DNA of 64,000 nt, taken from Synechococcus sp. RCC307. GTDB taxonomy: Bacteria > Cyanobacteriota > Cyanobacteriia > PCC-6307 > Cyanobiaceae. Shown here in pieces: positions 23,725 to 32,450 of the stretch (position 1 is the stretch's first letter; the number at the start of each line of letters is the position of its first letter). The notes under the pieces were generated by a model. That model worked only from the letters and a program-made list of their open reading frames with translations, ran no database searches and had not been told where the DNA came from. The stretch lies in NCBI GenBank assembly GCA_000063525.1, contig CT978603.1, forward strand, positions 1,421,105 through 1,485,104, read 5' to 3'. The translations under genes and the position numbers were made by a program.

Positions 23725-24822
23725 ATGCAGAGGCGCCAACTGATCCAAGCCGCCAGCCTCGCTGGCGGGGCAGGCCTGCTGAGTGCCTGCCGCATTCGCC
23801 GCATCGATGGGGCCAGCAGCGCTGAGCTGCCATCGGTGCGCTGGCGCATGGCCACCAGTTGGCCCCACGCCCTCGACACGCTCTATGGCGGCGCCCAAAC
23901 CATCGCCGAACAGGTGGGGGTGATGAGCGGCGGGCGCTTCACGATTGAGCCCTATGCCGCCGGTGAAATCGTGCCTGGGCTGCAGGTGCTCGATGCCGTT
24001 CAAAACGGCGCTGTCGAGTGCGGCCACACGGCCAGCTACTACTACGTGGGCAAAAACCCGGCCCTGGCCTTCGGCACCGCCGTGCCCTTCGGGCTAACGC
24101 CTCAGCAGCAGAACACCTGGCTCTATGAGGGGGGCGGCAACGAAGCCCTCGATCGCATCTACAGCGATTTCGGTGTGCGCAGCTTCCCTGCTGGCAACAC
24201 CGGTCCCCAGATGGGGGGCTGGTTCAAGCGCGAGCTCGATGGCCCCGCCTCCCTCAAGGGTCTGAAGATGCGGATCCCTGGCCTGGGGGGCAAGGTGATG
24301 GCCGCCATGGGCGTGAATGTGCAGGTGCTGCCCGGCGGTGAGATCTATCTGGCCCTGGAGCGCGGCGCCATCGATGCGGCCGAGTTCACCGGCCCCTACG
24401 ACGATGAAAAGCTCGGCCTACCAAAGGCAGCGCGCTTTTATTACTACCCGGGTTGGTGGGAGCCAGGCCCCACGCTCACCGCGCTGGTGAATCAGCAGGC
24501 TTGGGCCAAGTTGCCCAAGGCCTACCAAGAGATGTTCCGCTCGGCCTGCCAAAGCGCCAACTTGCTGATGTTGAGCCGCTACGACCGGCTCAATGCCGTT
24601 GCGCTCGAACGGCTCAGGCAGGGCAAGACCCAGGTGGAGTTCTACGGCGACGCCATTCTCAAAGAGGCCCAAAGCGCCACAGCTGATCTGTTAGCCGATA
24701 GCGCCCGCGGCGATGTGGGCTTCAACAGCCTCTACAGCGCTTGGAAAGATTTCCGCCAGGTGGCCCGCGGCTGGAACCAGGTCACCGAGCTGTCCTTCGC
24801 CCGCTTTAGCGATGGTGCTTGA
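23725..24822 (+). CDS. dctP: TRAP transporter solute-binding protein, DctP/TakP group
   Basis: A 365-residue extracytoplasmic receptor. An Arg-rich start and hydrophobic stretch end in a lipobox-like LSAC, suggesting a lipoprotein with possible Tat features. The mature protein has the DctP-family patterns ATSWPHALDTLYGGA, GNTGPQMGGWF and LKMRIPGLGG, resembling the 2-oxoacid (TakP-like) branch. ATG 23725 is preferred over TTG 23713, which overlaps the hemL stop. It overlaps dctQ by 11 bases. The substrate is not fixed by sequence; an organic acid is likely. Confidence 0.88.
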   Translation: MQRRQLIQAASLAGGAGLLSACRIRRIDGASSAELPSVRWRMATSWPHALDTLYGGAQTIAEQVGVMSGGRFTIEPYAAGEIVPGLQVLDAVQNGAVECGHTASYYYVGKNPALAFGTAVPFGLTPQQQNTWLYEGGGNEALDRIYSDFGVRSFPAGNTGPQMGGWFKRELDGPASLKGLKMRIPGLGGKVMAAMGVNVQVLPGGEIYLALERGAIDAAEFTGPYDDEKLGLPKAARFYYYPGWWEPGPTLTALVNQQAWAKLPKAYQEMFRSACQSANLLMLSRYDRLNAVALERLRQGKTQVEFYGDAILKEAQSATADLLADSARGDVGFNSLYSAWKDFRQVARGWNQVTELSFARFSDGA

Positions 24823-25318
24823 TCGCCTGATCCGCGCAGCGGGCTGGCTCGGACGCTGGGCCCTGCTGCTGATGATCGCCATTGGCGCCTGGAACGTGGT
24901 GGGCCGCTACCTCGGCCTGGCCCTGGGGCTGAGCTTGAGCTCCAACGCCCTGATTGAGGCGCAATGGTTTCTCTTTGATGTGGCCTTTCTGCTGGGGCTG
25001 GCCTACACGCTCAAGCAGCGCGGCCACGTGCGCATCGACATCCTGTTGAACCGCCAGAGCACGCGTCGCCAACTGCAACTCGAACTGCTCGGCACCTTGG
25101 TGCTGCTGCTCCCCTTTGCGCTCACGGTGCTGGTGGTGTCGCTGGAACCCACGCTGCAGTCGTGGCTGTTGCTCGAAGCCTCACCCGATCCCGGCGGCTT
25201 GCCGCGCTATCTGGCCAAAACCCTGGTGCCCCTTGGCTTTTTGCTATTGGCCCTGCAAGGCATCCGTGAGGCCGTGGCCCTCAGGCAGCAGCTACGCCGC
25301 GGCGGAGGTCAGAGCTGA
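24812..25318 (+). CDS. dctQ: TRAP transporter small membrane subunit
   Basis: A 168-residue protein with four membrane helices and the DctQ pattern (NVVGRYL, EAQWFLFDVAFLLGLAYTLKQRGHVRIDIL). ATG 24812 lies inside the end of dctP, and the stop shares a base with the dctM start (TGATG), so the three are translationally coupled. It supports the large permease in sodium-driven uptake of organic acids. Confidence 0.92.
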   Translation: MVLDRLIRAAGWLGRWALLLMIAIGAWNVVGRYLGLALGLSLSSNALIEAQWFLFDVAFLLGLAYTLKQRGHVRIDILLNRQSTRRQLQLELLGTLVLLLPFALTVLVVSLEPTLQSWLLLEASPDPGGLPRYLAKTLVPLGFLLLALQGIREAVALRQQLRRGGGQS

Positions 25319-26694
25319 TGGGATTTGAGCTGGAAGTTGCGGGCTGGGGCATTGCCTTTTTCCCCGGCGAGGTGCTCGCGCCATTGATGTTTTTGGCGCT
25401 GATTGCGGCGCTGCTCAGCGGCTATCCCGTCGCCTTTGGCCTGGGCGGTGTGGCCGTGATTTTTGGCCTGTTGGGCATCGTCAGCGGCGTGATCGATCCG
25501 CGCTTTTTCAGCGCGCTGCAGCCGCGGATCTTCGGAATCATGAGCAACTTCACGTTGCTGGCGATTCCCACCTTCGTGTTCATGGGCGCGATGCTGCAGA
25601 TCTCTGGCATCGCTGAACGGCTGCTGGAGGCCATGGGCCAACTGCTGGGCCAGCTGCGCGGCGGATTGGCGCTGGCGGTGGTGTTGGTGGGCAGCTTGAT
25701 GGCAGCCACCACCGGCGTCACCGCCGCCACGGTCACGACGATGGGGCTGATCTCCCTGCCCGCGATGCTGCGCTCGGGCTACGACAAATCCTTTGCCTCA
25801 GGGGTGATCGTGGCCTCCGGCACGCTCGGCCAGCTCATTCCTCCCTCGATCGTGCTGGTGGTGCTCGGCGATCAGCTGGGCGTTTCGGTGGGTGATCTGT
25901 TTTTGGGTTCGCTGATCCCGGGGCTGTTGATGGCAGGGGCCTTTGCGCTCTATGTGCTGGTGGCCAGCCAGCTCAATCCACAACTGGCCCCAGAGCGCCT
26001 TGCGCGAACGGCAGCCCACGTGGCACCGGCTCAGCTGCTGCGTGTGCTGATTCCGCCTTTGGTACTGATCTTCTTGGTATTGGGCAGCATCTTTTTTGGC
26101 GTTGCCACCCCAACAGAAGCCGGCGCGCTCGGTGCTGTGGGCGCCATGGTGCTCGCGGCCATCGAAGGCGGCTTCAGCCGCAGCAACCTGGCCAAGGTGT
26201 GTGATGAAACCCTGCGGGTCACCGCCATGGTGATGGCGATCCTGCTGGGCTCCACCGCCTTTGCCCTGGTGTTCCGCAGCCTCGGCGGTGACGCCATGAT
26301 CCGCGAGGTGCTGGTGAATCTGCCGGGGGGTCAGCTGGGCTTCCTGGTGGTGAGCATGGCTGTGATTTTTGCCCTGGGCTTCTTCATCGATTTCTTTGAA
26401 ATCGCCTTCATCGTGGTGCCGCTGCTGCTGCCCAGCGCCCGTGAATTGCTGGGGCCCGAAAGCCTGCTTTGGTTTGGAGTGTTGATCGGCGCCAACCTGC
26501 AAACCTCCTTCCTCACCCCACCGTTTGGCTTTGCCCTGTTTTATCTGCGCGGCGTGGCCCCCAAAGAGGTGAGCACCGCCGCGATCTACCGCGGCGTGTG
26601 GCCGTTCATCGCCGTGCAGGTGGCTGTGCTGGTGCTAATCATCCTGTTCCCAGCTCTGGTGAACACCCTGCCGGCCCTCTCCCAGGCCAGCTAA
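25318..26694 (+). CDS. dctM: TRAP transporter large permease
   Basis: A 458-residue inner-membrane permease with about twelve helices. Typical DctM motifs are LLAIPTFVFMGAML, the Ser/Thr-rich MAATTGVTAATVTTMGLI, GTLGQLIPPSIVLV, and GFFIDFFEIAFIVVP near the second substrate region. It completes a P-Q-M operon downstream of hemL. The last 4 bases overlap the convergent ggt gene. Confidence 0.95.
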   Translation: MGFELEVAGWGIAFFPGEVLAPLMFLALIAALLSGYPVAFGLGGVAVIFGLLGIVSGVIDPRFFSALQPRIFGIMSNFTLLAIPTFVFMGAMLQISGIAERLLEAMGQLLGQLRGGLALAVVLVGSLMAATTGVTAATVTTMGLISLPAMLRSGYDKSFASGVIVASGTLGQLIPPSIVLVVLGDQLGVSVGDLFLGSLIPGLLMAGAFALYVLVASQLNPQLAPERLARTAAHVAPAQLLRVLIPPLVLIFLVLGSIFFGVATPTEAGALGAVGAMVLAAIEGGFSRSNLAKVCDETLRVTAMVMAILLGSTAFALVFRSLGGDAMIREVLVNLPGGQLGFLVVSMAVIFALGFFIDFFEIAFIVVPLLLPSARELLGPESLLWFGVLIGANLQTSFLTPPFGFALFYLRGVAPKEVSTAAIYRGVWPFIAVQVAVLVLIILFPALVNTLPALSQAS

Positions 26695-28391
26695 GGCTGC
26701 TGGGGAATCGCTGCCCCCTCAGGCCTGCGCGGATCAGCCACCCCCAAGCTGCCGCCTTCAGGCAGCACTTCCACGCTGTTGGCCGAACCCATCGCCCGGC
26801 TGCGCTGGATCGCGTGCCCCCACTGCTCCAGCAGATCGATGGTGTCGGGGCTGATGCCCTGCTCGATCTGCACCCGATCAGGCCAGAGCTGGCTATGGAT
26901 GCGCGGACTCAACACCGAGGTGGCCAAATTGAGGCCGTGCACCATGCGGTTGAGCAGCACCTGCAACACCGTGGTGATGATGCGGCTGCCCCCCGGCGTG
27001 CCAGTCGCGAGCCAGGGGCTGCCATCACGTTTGAGCACCACCGTTGGCGTCATCGAACTCAGTGGCCGGCGGCCTGGGGCGATGGCGTTCTTTTCGCCTT
27101 GCACCAGGCCATAGGCATTGGGCACCCCTGGCTTGGCGGTGAAGTCATCCATCTCGTTGTTGAGCAACACACCGGTGCCTGGAATCGCCACGCCATTGCC
27201 ATAGGCGAAGTTCAAGGTGGTGGTGAGGGCCACCAGCGAACCCTGCTGATCCGCCACCGAGAGATGGGTGGTGTTGGTGCTGTTGGCCGGTAGTGGAGCC
27301 GTGCCGCCCAACGCAGCGCTTGGGGTGTGCTGTTTGGGGCGAATGAGCGGGCGCAGCGCGTTGGCATAGCCCTTGTTGGTGAGCCGCTGCACTGGCACTG
27401 CCACCTGATCAGGGTCGCCCAGCTCACTGTTGCGGTCGCGGTAAGCCAGGTTCATGGCCTCCACCAACGTGTGGATCGACTCGGCGCTATTGAGGCCCAT
27501 GGACTCCAAATCCATCGGCTCCAGCAGATTGAGCATCTGAATCAAGGTGACGCCGCCGCTACTGGGGGGCGGCATCGACAGCACCGTCAGGCCGCGGAAG
27601 CGTCCCTGCACCGGCTCAACCCAAGGAGCGCGGTAGGCCGCCAGGTCCTGGCGATCGATCAAGCCGCCGCGCTGCTGCATCAGCGCTTCCAACTTCTCAG
27701 CCACAGGCCCTTGGTAAAAGCCAGAGCGACCCTGCTCAGCGATGCGCCGCAAGGTGGCCGCCAGCAGCGGCTGCCGCAGGATCTCTCCGGCCAGATAGGG
27801 CTCCCCATTCGCCTTGTAATAGATCGCTTTGGCGCTGGGATCGGCCTGCAGCAGGGGAGCCGCCCGTTTGAGCGAATCCGCCAACACCGGATACACCGCA
27901 AAGCCTTGCTCAGCCAAACGGATCGCCGGGGCCATCACCTCAGAGCGGCTGAGGGCGCCAAAACGCTCCTGGGCTTTCAGCAGACCCGCCACCGTGCCGG
28001 GCACACCGGTGCTCAGCAGGCTGCGGGTGGCCAGCTGCCGATCGACGCGGCCATCAGCACCAAGAAAGAGATCTTTGTGAGCGCGGCGCGGCGCCATCTC
28101 ACGGAAATTGAGCGCATAGCCGCGGCGCTCCGGCTGATTCCAAAACACCAGAAAACCGCCGCCGCCCAAGTTGCCGGCTTGCGGCAGCGTCACCGCCAAG
28201 GCATAGGCCGTGGCCACAGCAGCATCGATGGCATTGCCGCCCTTGGCGAGGATCGAGGCACCAGCGGAGCTGGCCAACGACTCCTGACTGGAGACGATTC
28301 CAGCCTCTGACGGCACCGGCCGCACCCGCTGGCCTGGCTCCTGCAGCGGATTGGCGCCGATCAGAGCCAGGCAAAGTAGGAGTCCGCTCAC
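26691..28391 (-). CDS. ggt: Gamma-glutamyltransferase
   Basis: A 566-residue exported enzyme that transfers or hydrolyses the gamma-glutamyl group of glutathione. An N-terminal hydrophobic signal (about 1-15) is followed by GGNAIDAAVATAYALAV, the autoprocessing site with the nucleophile Thr in NTTHLSVAD, then PLSSMTPTVV and GTPGGSRIITTVLQ. The Thr divides large and small subunits. Convergent with dctM; 8 bases separate its ATG from the divergent small gene. Periplasmic location is inferred. Confidence 0.93.
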   Translation of the reverse strand: MSGLLLCLALIGANPLQEPGQRVRPVPSEAGIVSSQESLASSAGASILAKGGNAIDAAVATAYALAVTLPQAGNLGGGGFLVFWNQPERRGYALNFREMAPRRAHKDLFLGADGRVDRQLATRSLLSTGVPGTVAGLLKAQERFGALSRSEVMAPAIRLAEQGFAVYPVLADSLKRAAPLLQADPSAKAIYYKANGEPYLAGEILRQPLLAATLRRIAEQGRSGFYQGPVAEKLEALMQQRGGLIDRQDLAAYRAPWVEPVQGRFRGLTVLSMPPPSSGGVTLIQMLNLLEPMDLESMGLNSAESIHTLVEAMNLAYRDRNSELGDPDQVAVPVQRLTNKGYANALRPLIRPKQHTPSAALGGTAPLPANSTNTTHLSVADQQGSLVALTTTLNFAYGNGVAIPGTGVLLNNEMDDFTAKPGVPNAYGLVQGEKNAIAPGRRPLSSMTPTVVLKRDGSPWLATGTPGGSRIITTVLQVLLNRMVHGLNLATSVLSPRIHSQLWPDRVQIEQGISPDTIDLLEQWGHAIQRSRAMGSANSVEVLPEGGSLGVADPRRPEGAAIPQQP

Positions 28392-28399
28392 GCCATTCC

Positions 28400-28699
28400 A
28401 TGGGCCACCACCGCTTCAGGCTGCCATTGCTGCTGGCCCTGCCGCTGCTCGCACCCGCGGCGCTGGCTGAGAAAGGGCCGCAGCGCTGCAACGATGAAAT
28501 CACCCGGCTGATGCAAATCCGCTTGGAGCGGGCTCAAGCGAGCTGGGAAGAAGAGAACCCCACCCCTTCGGATTTCCAGCTGGAGGCGCAGCACCTCAAC
28601 CAAGTGGTGAAGGCGGAATCGATCAAGGCCCACGCGCTCAAGAAATACGAATGCCGCTTGAAGCTGAGCCTTCCCGATGAGGAGGCTGCCGCAGACTGA
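28400..28699 (+). CDS. Small secreted hypothetical protein
   Basis: A 99-residue protein with a signal peptide (1-23, AALAE) and a charged, helical mature part containing two cysteines (QRCNDE and KYECRL) that could form a disulfide. No family recognised. It is divergent from ggt and followed 4 bases later by another small gene. Confidence 0.6.
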   Translation: MGHHRFRLPLLLALPLLAPAALAEKGPQRCNDEITRLMQIRLERAQASWEEENPTPSDFQLEAQHLNQVVKAESIKAHALKKYECRLKLSLPDEEAAAD

Positions 28700-28703
28700 G
28701 GCT

Positions 28704-28949
28704 ATGGAGATTCCCGCCCAGGAGCAAAAAACCAAGAAGTGGCTCAAAAGCCATCTGCTCAATGACGAGATTGAGCTGCAGGATCTCTACGAGCTGGAAC
28801 AACTCGACCTCGATTTGTTGATGGCCGAAACAGCAGAGATTCGCTCGGATGTTGAAAACCGTTCCCGCAGCTATGGCCGCTGGTGCACGGCCGGTTATTT
28901 CCTGGAACTGGCGCGAATTATTGATCGCCGCCGCCAGGAAAGTTCATGA
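28704..28949 (+). CDS. Conserved small hypothetical protein
   Basis: An 81-residue hydrophilic protein beginning at ATG 28704. It has an acidic middle (NDEIELQDLYELEQLDLDLL) and a helix with GRWCTAGYFLELARIIDRRR. No family recognised. It is probably co-transcribed with the secreted protein just upstream. Confidence 0.6.
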   Translation: MEIPAQEQKTKKWLKSHLLNDEIELQDLYELEQLDLDLLMAETAEIRSDVENRSRSYGRWCTAGYFLELARIIDRRRQESS

Positions 28950-29075
28950 ATTTTTGATTGAGCTTGCAACGCCCTGTGTCGTTGGGTCTTGCAGCCAGCA
29001 ACTTGGTTTACGGTCGATCTGGAAGGCATGAATCCATAAGGAATTACCCGGTATCCATCAGCCCCAGCCAGGACC

Positions 29076-29240
29076 ATGGACCGCACTGCAACGATCAACG
29101 TCATCGTTGAGCACTACGACATCGACTCCAAAGGCCGCATCGATTACGACCCCCGCTTTGGCGTCTACCTCGAAACCTTGACCGACACCGCACTAACGCA
29201 AGTGTTGGCTTGGTATGAGCGGGAAGATCACGCCGCGTGA
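29076..29240 (+). CDS. 54-residue hypothetical protein
   Basis: ATG 29076 to TGA 29238-29240. The sequence is soluble and patterned like a small alpha-beta protein (TATINVIVEHYDIDSKGRI, FGVYLETLTD, VLAWYERED). Codon use fits the neighbours, and AGGA sits 5 bases before the ATG. It overlaps the convergent 33-residue gene by 13 bases. Function unknown. Confidence 0.55.
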   Translation: MDRTATINVIVEHYDIDSKGRIDYDPRFGVYLETLTDTALTQVLAWYEREDHAA

Positions 29241-29329
29241 GGAACCAGCTGCCTTAACACCCAAAATTCAACGACCATGTAGGCGGCCAAAAACACCACC
29301 AAGGCGATCACAAAGGTTTTGCCGTTCAT
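29228..29329 (-). CDS. 33-residue single-helix membrane peptide
   Basis: The start ATG overlaps the TGA of the TM2-domain gene (ATGA), indicating translational coupling. Residues 5-27 form one membrane helix, with a MNGK start and a short tail LVPHAA. Too short for family assignment; it may be a partner of the TM2 protein. Confidence 0.5.
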   Translation of the reverse strand: MNGKTFVIALVVFLAAYMVVEFWVLRQLVPHAA

Positions 29330-29706
29330 GGGGCTTGCCCCGGCAACTGACCACCGCGCAGGCCAACAATCGCTTCGAAGATCCGTTGGCCGATGCGGCG
29401 ATTGATGGCGCTGATGGTGCCCCCCATGAACACCGCATCGATCAAGCAGGCGATCCAAACCGCCGCCAGCACCACATAGCCAATCAGCAGCACCGTGAGC
29501 ACCCCGCCGAGGATGTTGAGCAGCAGATAGGTGAGCGCGCGGCCGGTTCGTCCCAAATAAAACCAATGGGCACCAAAGCCACCCACGAGCAGCGCCAGCA
29601 CCACAGCCAGAACGGTGCTTTTCTTCTGATCTTCGTAATCGCTTTGGAACATCAGCTTCTCCTCGGCGGAGAGCTGTTTCATCAGCGCCAGCAGAGCCTG
29701 GTCCAT
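29326..29706 (-). CDS. TM2-domain membrane protein
   Basis: A 126-residue protein. A soluble N terminus (about 1-28) precedes two helices with the TM2 pattern GGFGAHWFYLGRTGRALTYLLLNILGG, then a third hydrophobic stretch and a basic tail. TM2 proteins are small inner-membrane proteins without a defined bacterial role. It is coupled to the 33-residue peptide downstream. Confidence 0.8.
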   Translation of the reverse strand: MDQALLALMKQLSAEEKLMFQSDYEDQKKSTVLAVVLALLVGGFGAHWFYLGRTGRALTYLLLNILGGVLTVLLIGYVVLAAVWIACLIDAVFMGGTISAINRRIGQRIFEAIVGLRGGQLPGQAP

Positions 29707-29748
29707 GCCTGATCCCGACAGCCCAAGCTAGGCACGGAATCGATTGGC

Positions 29749-30240
29749 TCAGCGGTAATTCTGAAATTGCAGCGGCACTTCGATGTCCTGCTCTTTCAGC
29801 AATTGGATCGCGCTCTGCAGGTCGTCTTTGTTCTTGCCGGTGACGCGCAGGCTTTCTCCTTGGATCGAGACGGTCACCTTCTTGAGCTCATCGCGCACCG
29901 TCTTGCTGAGCTTTTTGGCAATCTCCTGGCTCAAGCCTTTGCGCAGCTTGATCTCCTGCTTGATGCGATTGCCCCCAACGGTTTCAGGGGTCTGCTCATC
30001 AAAGATTTTCAGCGAGAGATTGCGCTTGGTGGCCTTCTGCCGCAACACGTCCACCACAGCCGTCAAAGTCATGTCACTGGCGGTGGTGATCACGATGGCG
30101 GTTTCCTCCAGCTCGATCTCGGTGTTGGAGTCCTTGAGGTCGTAGCGCTGAGACACATCACGGCGCAGCTGGTCGATGGTGTTCACCAGCTCTTGGCGGT
30201 CGAAATCGCTGACAACATCAAAGCTGTAGGTGTCGGCCAT
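29749..30240 (-). CDS. yajQ: YajQ-family nucleotide-binding protein
   Basis: A 163-residue protein of the YajQ/DUF520 family, with SFDVVSDFDRQELVNTIDQ at the N terminus, RYDLKDSNTEIEL, and IKQEIKLRKGLSQEIAKKL. Members bind nucleotides or RNA and in some bacteria cyclic di-GMP. ATG 30240 gives MADTYSFDVVS, the standard start; the frame continues four codons upstream. It is divergent from the MAPEG gene. Confidence 0.92.
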   Translation of the reverse strand: MADTYSFDVVSDFDRQELVNTIDQLRRDVSQRYDLKDSNTEIELEETAIVITTASDMTLTAVVDVLRQKATKRNLSLKIFDEQTPETVGGNRIKQEIKLRKGLSQEIAKKLSKTVRDELKKVTVSIQGESLRVTGKNKDDLQSAIQLLKEQDIEVPLQFQNYR

Positions 30241-30299
30241 GAAGGGCGGCAACGGCAGGGAATCCCATCAGCCTAGAAAGGGGCCCCTTGTGAGGACCC

Positions 30300-30740
30300 A
30301 TGGCGGAGCTTTTCAACGCCCTCCAACACGGCAGCGCGCCACTGGCTGCATCCCTGCTGCTCTCCGGTTTGGTGGTGATGCTGAGCCTGGTGCCGCTGGG
30401 GGCTGCCCGTTCGCAGGCGGATTTCAGCATGGCTGATCTGGCCGCCCCTAGGGCCATGTTCGAGCGCCTGCCGGCCTGGGGACGCCGGGCCAGCTGGGCC
30501 CATCAAAACTGTTTTGAAGCCTTCACCCTGCATGCCCCCGCTTGCCTGCTGGCCCTAGTGGCTGGGGTGTCAGCACCGATTGCCATGGCGGCTGCCTGGC
30601 TACACCCACTGCTGCGGCTGCTCTACATCGGGGCCTATGTGGGCAATGTGCCGCCCCTGCGAGGACTCTGCTGGGCCTCGGCCCTGCTCTGCAGCGGCAT
30701 CCTCTATCTCGAGGGCCTCAAAGCCGTGCTTCAGCAATGA
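30300..30740 (+). CDS. MAPEG-family membrane protein
   Basis: A 146-residue protein with four membrane helices. The diagnostic AHQNCFEAFTLHAPACLLA (NxxExxxxxxP pattern) lies at about 67-85, after a basic loop (RAMFERLPAWGRRASW). MAPEG members include glutathione transferases and peroxidases; bacterial members are often uncharacterised. The stop is 9 bases from the convergent SLOG gene. Confidence 0.85.
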   Translation: MAELFNALQHGSAPLAASLLLSGLVVMLSLVPLGAARSQADFSMADLAAPRAMFERLPAWGRRASWAHQNCFEAFTLHAPACLLALVAGVSAPIAMAAAWLHPLLRLLYIGAYVGNVPPLRGLCWASALLCSGILYLEGLKAVLQQ

Positions 30741-30749
30741 GGCGGAGCC

Positions 30750-31262
30750 TCAATCAAAAAACAACAGCGTGACGACCTTGCCGAGATCTTCCGCGTCTTG
30801 GCAGGCCTGGATCAACGTTTCGCTGTCGTGGAAGGCGAAACAAATCAATTGGTCGCAGCGGCTCACAATCTCTTGATTGCAAAGGGTGCTGGCCTCGGTG
30901 AGCGGAAGATCATCGTTTTCCGGCTTGCTGACCAGGTGCAGCACCTGCTCCAGCAACTCCTGGGATTCCGGGGCCTGCTGCTCCAAGCTTTGCGGAAGGA
31001 TCACGGTGAGCTTGGCGGGATCCACCGCCAGGGCACCACGAATCGCTGCGGCATTGATCCCTTGCGCGCCTGAGGTGAGCATGGAGTGGCCCTCCTGCAC
31101 CAGGGAGCGAGCCAACAGTTCCACCAAATGGATGGACACCACGGGCACATGGCGCGTGCCAAGGATGGCGATCCGTCGCTGGCCGGTGTTCTGCAGGAGG
31201 GCGAGCTCTTGAGCCAACGTGTCGACCCGATCGAGAGCCGGCAGATCAAGGGACCGGGTCAC
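30750..31262 (-). CDS. SLOG/DprA-like Rossmann protein
   Basis: A 170-residue protein with a DprA/LOG-like nucleotide-binding fold: RRIAILGTRHVPVVSIHLVELLARSLV, then the glycine turn LTSGAQGINAAAIRGAL (GxxxGIN-type, as in DprA). It lacks the flanking SAM and winged-helix parts of full DprA. It sits 48 bases downstream of the DRTGG/BioD-like gene on the same strand. A role in DNA uptake or as a nucleotide sensor is inferred only from the fold. Confidence 0.7.
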   Translation of the reverse strand: MTRSLDLPALDRVDTLAQELALLQNTGQRRIAILGTRHVPVVSIHLVELLARSLVQEGHSMLTSGAQGINAAAIRGALAVDPAKLTVILPQSLEQQAPESQELLEQVLHLVSKPENDDLPLTEASTLCNQEIVSRCDQLICFAFHDSETLIQACQDAEDLGKVVTLLFFD

Positions 31263-31310
31263 AGGGGACGCCAGGACAGAAGGCCTGTCGACCGTAGCAA
31301 CGCTGGCGCT

Positions 31311-32396
31311 TTAGGCCAGACCTAGACGGGAAAACAGCTCAGCGAAGTCGCAGTGCTCCGCCACCATCCGGGCCGCATAGGTGGCCTTCACCGCTTCATG
31401 CAGGCGGACATGGCCAAAGGCCTTCTCAATCACCGCCACCGTGGCCAGGGTGTCGTGCTCCACCTTGAGCAGGGGAACATCGAGTTCTTGGGCGCGACTC
31501 ACCAGCTGCGGCAGGGGATCACCGGCTCCAGTGAGGATCAGGCACTGGGTGGATGCCTCCAGGGCAGCCAACTGGATATCGGTGCGATCCGCGCCAGTGA
31601 CCACGGCCATATTGCGCTGCTGACGGAACACCTCCATGGCGGAGTTCACGTTCATGGCGCCGATGCTGAGGGTTTCCACCAGCAGGTCTTTGCGCTCGCG
31701 GCAGCACAACATCTCAGCGCGCAAGCGCTGCACCAGCTCGCCAACGGTGACACTGCGCAGCAGCGGGCTGCGGGGCAACAGCCCATACAGGGGCAAACCC
31801 AAGGCCTGCAAGGCGGGGCTGAGCTCGGCGCGCAAGGCCGTGATCTGATCGGGCTCAACGTTGTTCAGCACCACCCCGAGCAGTTGATCGCCGAGCAGTG
31901 CTTTGGCCTGCAGCAAGGGCTCAACGCTGCCAGCGTCCTCCCAGGCATGGGCCAACAACACCGGCGCCTGCAGGCCGTGGGCCAACTGGGGCAGGCTGAG
32001 GCCAAACAGCAGACCCTCGTTCAGGGAGCCAGCCGCTTCCAGCAGGGTGATTCCCTCGCCAACCCCCAGCACTCCGCGCAGTTGCTCGAGTGCTTGTTCA
32101 GGTGCCACCAAGCTGCCTGTGGCCAACTGCTTTTTGGTGGGCTCTGGCGTGCTCGAGGTGAGCGAGGGCAGCAGGGCGCTGGGCGGTAGATCAAAGATTT
32201 CCCCAACGAAGCGCACGTCGTCGTCGATCAGGGTGTCGCCACTGGTTTGCTGCTCAATGCTGGTGGCCAGCGGCTTGCCATAGCGAAGGCTCTGACCCTT
32301 ATCGCGCAGCTGCTGCACCAAGCCCATCACCAGGGCCGATTTGCCACTGAATGGTTCGCAGGAACCCACCAAAAGAGTGGCACCGGAGTGGCGCAT
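31311..32396 (-). CDS. BioD-like P-loop ATPase with DRTGG domain
   Basis: A 361-residue protein. The N-terminal P-loop domain starts LLVGSCEPFSGKSALVMGL and has the dethiobiotin-synthetase-like layout (about 1-200). The C-terminal DRTGG domain (about 215-330) includes AMNVNSAMEVFR and MAVVTGADRTDIQLAA. This pairing matches the N-terminal portion of long phosphotransacetylases, without the catalytic acyltransferase domain. Function is not established; the DRTGG part may bind nucleotide as a sensor. Confidence 0.75.
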   Translation of the reverse strand: MRHSGATLLVGSCEPFSGKSALVMGLVQQLRDKGQSLRYGKPLATSIEQQTSGDTLIDDDVRFVGEIFDLPPSALLPSLTSSTPEPTKKQLATGSLVAPEQALEQLRGVLGVGEGITLLEAAGSLNEGLLFGLSLPQLAHGLQAPVLLAHAWEDAGSVEPLLQAKALLGDQLLGVVLNNVEPDQITALRAELSPALQALGLPLYGLLPRSPLLRSVTVGELVQRLRAEMLCCRERKDLLVETLSIGAMNVNSAMEVFRQQRNMAVVTGADRTDIQLAALEASTQCLILTGAGDPLPQLVSRAQELDVPLLKVEHDTLATVAVIEKAFGHVRLHEAVKATYAARMVAEHCDFAELFSRLGLA

Positions 32397-32450
32397 GGCA
32401 GTGGCTGGAGTGATGGGAAAATCTAACGAGTAGGCAACAGATCAGCCTTG

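Noticed and set aside
22337-23833. Open frame of 498 codons opposite hemL
   Set aside because: Gly/Ala/His-rich shadow of a certain gene, with no recognisable domain.
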